A DNA stretch of 64,000 nt from Desulfonema magnum (lineage in GTDB: Bacteria; Desulfobacterota; Desulfobacteria; Desulfobacterales; 4be13). The stretch is taken from positions 4,175,633-4,239,632 of the forward strand of contig NZ_CP061800.1 in NCBI RefSeq assembly GCF_017377395.1, written 5' to 3'. Both the position numbers and the translations under genes were made by a program. Below are positions 61,120 through 64,000 of the stretch, one piece after another. Position 1 is the stretch's first letter. The number at the start of each line of letters is the position of its first letter. The notes beneath the pieces are model-generated. The model did no database searches. It was given only the letters and a program-made list of their open reading frames with translations, and was not told the origin of the DNA.

Positions 61120-61869
61120 TTAAACACTGATTCTGTTAAAAAACTTTCTCACAAAAGGATGATCACTGTGATCTTTAAGCTTTTTGGGGTCTCCCTCGGC
61201 AATGATTCCTTTTGTGCTTTTATCCAGCATGATGACCCGCTGGGCAACGGTGAAGATGCTTGCGAGTTCATGGGTGACGATCACCATGGTTGTTCCGATA
61301 ATTTTGTTGAGCTGTAAAATCAGTTCATCTATTTCCGCGGATGTGACAGGATCAAGTCCGGCCGAAGGCTCGTCAAGAAACAAAATCTTGGGATTCAGTG
61401 CCAAAGCTCTGGCAAGTCCGGCCCTTTTTTTCATCCCGCCGCTGATCTGGGCCGGCAGATGATGTTCATAACTCGCCAGACCCACCATGCCCAGTTTCAT
61501 CCTCACAAGATTGGCAATGGCGTCCGGGGGAAGATCAGAATATTCCGCAATGGGAAGTGCCACATTTTCCCCGAGGGTCATGGAGCCGATAAGCGCACCG
61601 CTTTGAAACAAGACACCTATTTTTCGTAAGGTATTATGAAATGTCACATCATCACATGAGCCAATATCATTTCCGTCAATAAAAATGCTGCCTGAAAAGG
61701 GTTTGTTCAGCCCGATCAGATGTCTGAGCAACGTGCTTTTTCCACATCCGCTCCCTCCCAAAATGACAAAAATCTCACCTTTATAAACATCAAAGCTGAT
61801 ATTGTCAATAATACGGGCATCCCCGTATTGTGCAACAAAATTTTTTACTTGGATAATCGGTTGTTCCAT
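61120..61869 (-). CDS. MlaF-type ABC transporter ATPase
   Basis: A 249-residue ATPase. Walker A is LGGSGCGKSTLLRHLIG (about 33-49), the Q-loop is GVLFQSGALIGSMTLGENVA, the signature is ISGGMKKRAGLARALALNP (about 143-161) and Walker B is ILFLDEPSAGLDP (about 163-175), with the H-loop in VIVTHELASI. The SGGMKKRAGLARA form is typical of Mla-type (toluene tolerance) ATPases, which energise phospholipid transport through MlaE. No MlaE-type permease is present next to it: the upstream gene is a DUF218 protein, so the permease must be elsewhere. Confidence 0.93.
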   Translation of the reverse strand: MEQPIIQVKNFVAQYGDARIIDNISFDVYKGEIFVILGGSGCGKSTLLRHLIGLNKPFSGSIFIDGNDIGSCDDVTFHNTLRKIGVLFQSGALIGSMTLGENVALPIAEYSDLPPDAIANLVRMKLGMVGLASYEHHLPAQISGGMKKRAGLARALALNPKILFLDEPSAGLDPVTSAEIDELILQLNKIIGTTMVIVTHELASIFTVAQRVIMLDKSTKGIIAEGDPKKLKDHSDHPFVRKFFNRISV

Positions 61870-61974
61870 GCTTATAATCAGAATGTTCCGTTGCGCTGAA
61901 CAGCGTTATATTTCTTCTTTTGTTCAACAAATCATTTAGAAACAGAAACCGTTAATTTCCCTTATGTCAGCCAC

Positions 61975-62709
61975 TCATATTTGCCCTCTTAACTTTGCCC
62001 AAATCAGCCCCATGTATTCATAAAAAGCGTTTTGCGATTTATACAATTCATTTGCATTTGGAAAAAATGAACTGAACGTCACCTCATCTTTTTTAACCAG
62101 ATGATGAACGGAAGCGGGAACAGGGTTCATGCCCTGTTTTTTAAATAAAGCCACGGACCGGGGCATATGCGAAGCAGAAGTGACCAGGGCAAATGGTTTC
62201 TCATGAACGATTATTTTTACGTTTTTTGCTTCATCTTTTGTGTCTTTGGATCTGTTTTCAATAATGATATCATTTTCATCAACTCCGAGAGATTTTGCGA
62301 CATTTGCCATAAGCATTGAAACGTCCTTACCTGTAAAAACAAGCCTGGTCCCCGGATTTTTATGGTATATCCGAATTCCCTCTGTCAGACGAACCAGGCT
62401 GGGACTGGTGAGCTGGCTGGCCAGGGGAATTTGGGGATTAAGCACATGGCCGCCCCCGAGGACAACGACAAATCTTACAGAAGTTTTCATGTCATAAGGG
62501 GAATATTTTTTTTCAAGCGGTCCGAGGAGTGTATGGGATACAATCCTGCAACTCAGTAAATAAAGAACACATATTCCAATAACTATGAAAATTTTCCCAT
62601 GCTTCTGTTTTGTCGTGAAGCAAAGGAAATACATCCCCAGTAACAACATCGTGAGACAAATGGGAATCGGTAAAAAAAACGGCGCAACTGCCTTTTTAAA
62701 AAAAAACAT
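61975..62709 (-). CDS. YdcF/ElyC-type DUF218 membrane protein
   Basis: A 244-residue protein. Two N-terminal membrane segments (about 8-28 and 38-56) precede the DUF218 core: VRFVVVLGGGHVLN (about 80-93), GIRIYHKNPGTRLVFTGKD (about 111-129), IENRSKDTKDEAKNVK (about 150-165) and LVTSASHMPRSVALFKKQGM (about 176-195). Relatives (ElyC, SanA) act in envelope and undecaprenyl-phosphate related metabolism; exact chemistry is unsettled. It precedes the Mla-like cluster by 105 bp and may share its promoter. Confidence 0.85.
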   Translation of the reverse strand: MFFFKKAVAPFFLPIPICLTMLLLGMYFLCFTTKQKHGKIFIVIGICVLYLLSCRIVSHTLLGPLEKKYSPYDMKTSVRFVVVLGGGHVLNPQIPLASQLTSPSLVRLTEGIRIYHKNPGTRLVFTGKDVSMLMANVAKSLGVDENDIIIENRSKDTKDEAKNVKIIVHEKPFALVTSASHMPRSVALFKKQGMNPVPASVHHLVKKDEVTFSSFFPNANELYKSQNAFYEYMGLIWAKLRGQI

Positions 62710-63373
62710 TTTTTCTCTCCCCGGGCGGTGAATTGCCAGGTTGTTTTCAAATATTCCAATGGGACGAACTTGCTCTCAGCAGCGATGAAAAAAGCCGGGT
62801 TTCCCCGCAGTTTGAGGAAAAAAGAGCTATAAAAAATTTTTGTTCAGGTACTTAGGAATGAATCTTCAACAGGGTAAGGGAACTCGAAATAAATAAAATA
62901 CCCGATACAAAAAATGCAGGGTGGGTTCCGCTTCGCTCCACCCACCCTACATTTCTACATTTCCGGGTATTTTATTTTTGGGGAAATCCCTAAGTAACCG
63001 AACATAAATTTTCAGGTGTAAATCTGGCATAAATCCTGCGAGGTTTTCGAAATTCCGCAGGTCTTCGGATACAGGCTCAGGGTACATTTTTGGCTCAGTG
63101 CATTTTTGGATCGGGTTTCCGTTTTTTGTCCCTGATCCCTGAGCCTGTCGAAGGGAGCGGGAACAAAAAACGGAAAGATGGGAACAAAACCGGGTAAAAA
63201 ATAGTGGCAAAAAGTGACATTTTCAGACGGCTTAATCCAAGTCATACCTGGCCAAAGTCACTCGATGATCAGGTTTTCCGAAGCCGATTTCGACAAAAGT
63301 CTGTCATTCCTGCTTTCGCAGGAATGAGAAAAAAGAACCTGATGATCGCGTAATCAGAACCAGGCCGTCTAAA
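62710..63373. other. Intergenic region with family E, D and C repeats
   Basis: No gene. A family E right end lies near 62780-62855, a family D hairpin at 62913-62952 with extra outer arms (AAATAAAATACCCG / CGGGTATTTTATTT), an inverted repeat TTCGACAGGCTCAGG-like pair near 63130, and a short family C copy at 63260-63351. Confidence 0.65.
63260..63351. repeat. Family C palindromic repeat, short form
   Basis: Outer arms ACTCGATGATCAGG and CCTGATGATCGCGT (imperfect) with inner TCATTCCTGC / GCAGGAATGA. Same length as the copy at 6678. Confidence 0.8.
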
Positions 63374-64000
63374 TCAGAACGCAAACCCTTTTTTCTGGCA
63401 CGGTTTTTTGACAAACGAATTAATGTTGCCCTGAAGACTTTCTATCTTTTTACACCGTTCGCATTCCCACTCATCCACCGGATCTTCCTTATCCCACATC
63501 TGAAACTCCCGTTTTTCAGCCTCGGACATGATGTTTCGTCCCGGATAAACCTCATTCATATAAAAGTATGTCCTGGCGATATCCCCTCTGACATGCGGAG
63601 AAGGCTCTGCTGTTTTTTTTGAGACCTCAAAGTCACAGTTTCCGAATTCTCTTTTCTCACCCGGAATAATTCGGTAGGGATAATTCAGCCGTCGCTGATT
63701 GATCAGGCCGATTGCCGGGGCAAGATTATACATGTCGGATTCCATCAGCCGATAGAGTTTTGACACACGCCTGGCATTTTCCCTTCCCCCGAGTACTTTG
63801 CATTTTATTGAAAATAATTTCCGTATAAAGGAAGGAATCCGGCATTTCAACGGCGTGTATTTTTTCCAGGAGTCGAATGTCCGCCCGAACTGAGACGCGG
63901 GTACGATATGTTCCCATTCTATACGCCTGGCTCTTTCTCCTTCGCCTGTTTTGCATCGGACTTTCTTATTTTTGGTAAAATTACACCCGCAATAAAACGT
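63374..64000 (-). CDS. Endonuclease I (EndA/Vvn family), N-terminus beyond the window
   Basis: The frame runs from stop at 63374 to the window edge, about 208 residues. The catalytic metal-binding motif is RRIEWEHIVPASQFGR (near the first 30 visible residues), followed by ESDMYNLAPAIGLINQRRLN, FGNCDFEVS, EPSPHVRGDIARTYFYMNEV and a C-terminal MWDKEDPVDEWECERCKKIE. These are the standard blocks of periplasmic endonuclease I, which cuts DNA and RNA non-specifically. Paired cysteines (FYCGCNF, CECRC-like positions) fit disulphides of an exported protein. The signal peptide must lie beyond the window. A shorter TTG start at 63850 is not credible because the HxxP motif lies upstream of it. Confidence 0.9.
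   Translation of the reverse strand, partial: TFYCGCNFTKNKKVRCKTGEGERARRIEWEHIVPASQFGRTFDSWKKYTPLKCRIPSFIRKLFSIKCKVLGGRENARRVSKLYRLMESDMYNLAPAIGLINQRRLNYPYRIIPGEKREFGNCDFEVSKKTAEPSPHVRGDIARTYFYMNEVYPGRNIMSEAEKREFQMWDKEDPVDEWECERCKKIESLQGNINSFVKKPCQKKGFAF

Noticed and set aside
1..64000. tRNA, rRNA or riboswitch genes
   Set aside because: No cloverleaf-like or conserved riboswitch core was recognised by eye; a covariance-model scan would be decisive.

Overview
The window looks like a chromosomal segment of a Gram-negative bacterium. It encodes an RND efflux pump with an outer-membrane lipoprotein, Mla-type lipid transport genes and a YdcF-type envelope protein. The gene mix (ThrH, AlaC, UPF0210, TrmL, dockerin-bearing secreted proteins) and the extreme load of dispersed palindromes suggest a delta-proteobacterial, Desulfobacterota-like organism. 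That placement is inference: no rRNA, tRNA or lineage marker is present.

Layout. Positions 1-5.6 kb (minus strand) hold a chaperone-like module: an Hsp70 with an internal zinc ribbon, a membrane zinc-ribbon/LysM protein and a large TPR protein cut by the window edge. Positions 6-7.2 kb hold a YdjM-like membrane protein and nested MITE-like repeats. Positions 7.2-26.7 kb (plus strand) are the main attraction, a variant type III CRISPR-Cas locus. In order it has a DHH-phosphodiesterase/CorA fusion, a compact Cas10 without HD domain (GGDEL palm), a Cas7-Csx10 fusion, a tandem Cas7-Cas7 protein, a giant TIGR03986-like RAMP, a duplicated-domain GxxExxY protein, Cas6, and three CRISPR arrays. The arrays share one 36-bp repeat (62 full repeats and one truncated) and each has a near-identical leader. 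No Cas1, Cas2 or separate Cas11 is visible. The subunit fusions resemble type III-D variants of the III-Dv kind. The CorA plus DHH pair is what is known from type III systems that signal with SAM-AMP, so one polypeptide here may carry both the membrane effector and the enzyme that ends the signal.

Positions 27.2-34.9 kb are a repeat and transposon zone. Three nucleotide-identical 1763-bp IS110/IS1111-family elements, two head to tail, sit at one and the same site of a 242-bp tandem satellite. Positions 34.9-42 kb are housekeeping genes: UPF0210, trmL, alaC, hom, thrH and a YbgC-type thioesterase; hom and thrH both serve threonine synthesis. Positions 42.7-49 kb are a tripartite RND efflux operon. 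Positions 49.3-64 kb (minus strand) carry two secreted dockerin-type proteins (one an FG-GAP/papain protease), a glycine-rich repeat protein, an acyltransferase/hydrolase fusion, an Mla-like cluster (ATPase, MCE protein, lipoprotein, no permease), a DUF218 protein and a partial endonuclease I.

A second theme is repeats. Heptanucleotide tandem arrays of at least seven unrelated sequences occur between genes and, in frame, inside three genes. Several MITE-like families (called A, B, C, D, E, G and J in the entries) are dispersed and often nested. One long-hairpin family, G, appears only in the gaps of the cas operon, and its arms co-vary between copies.
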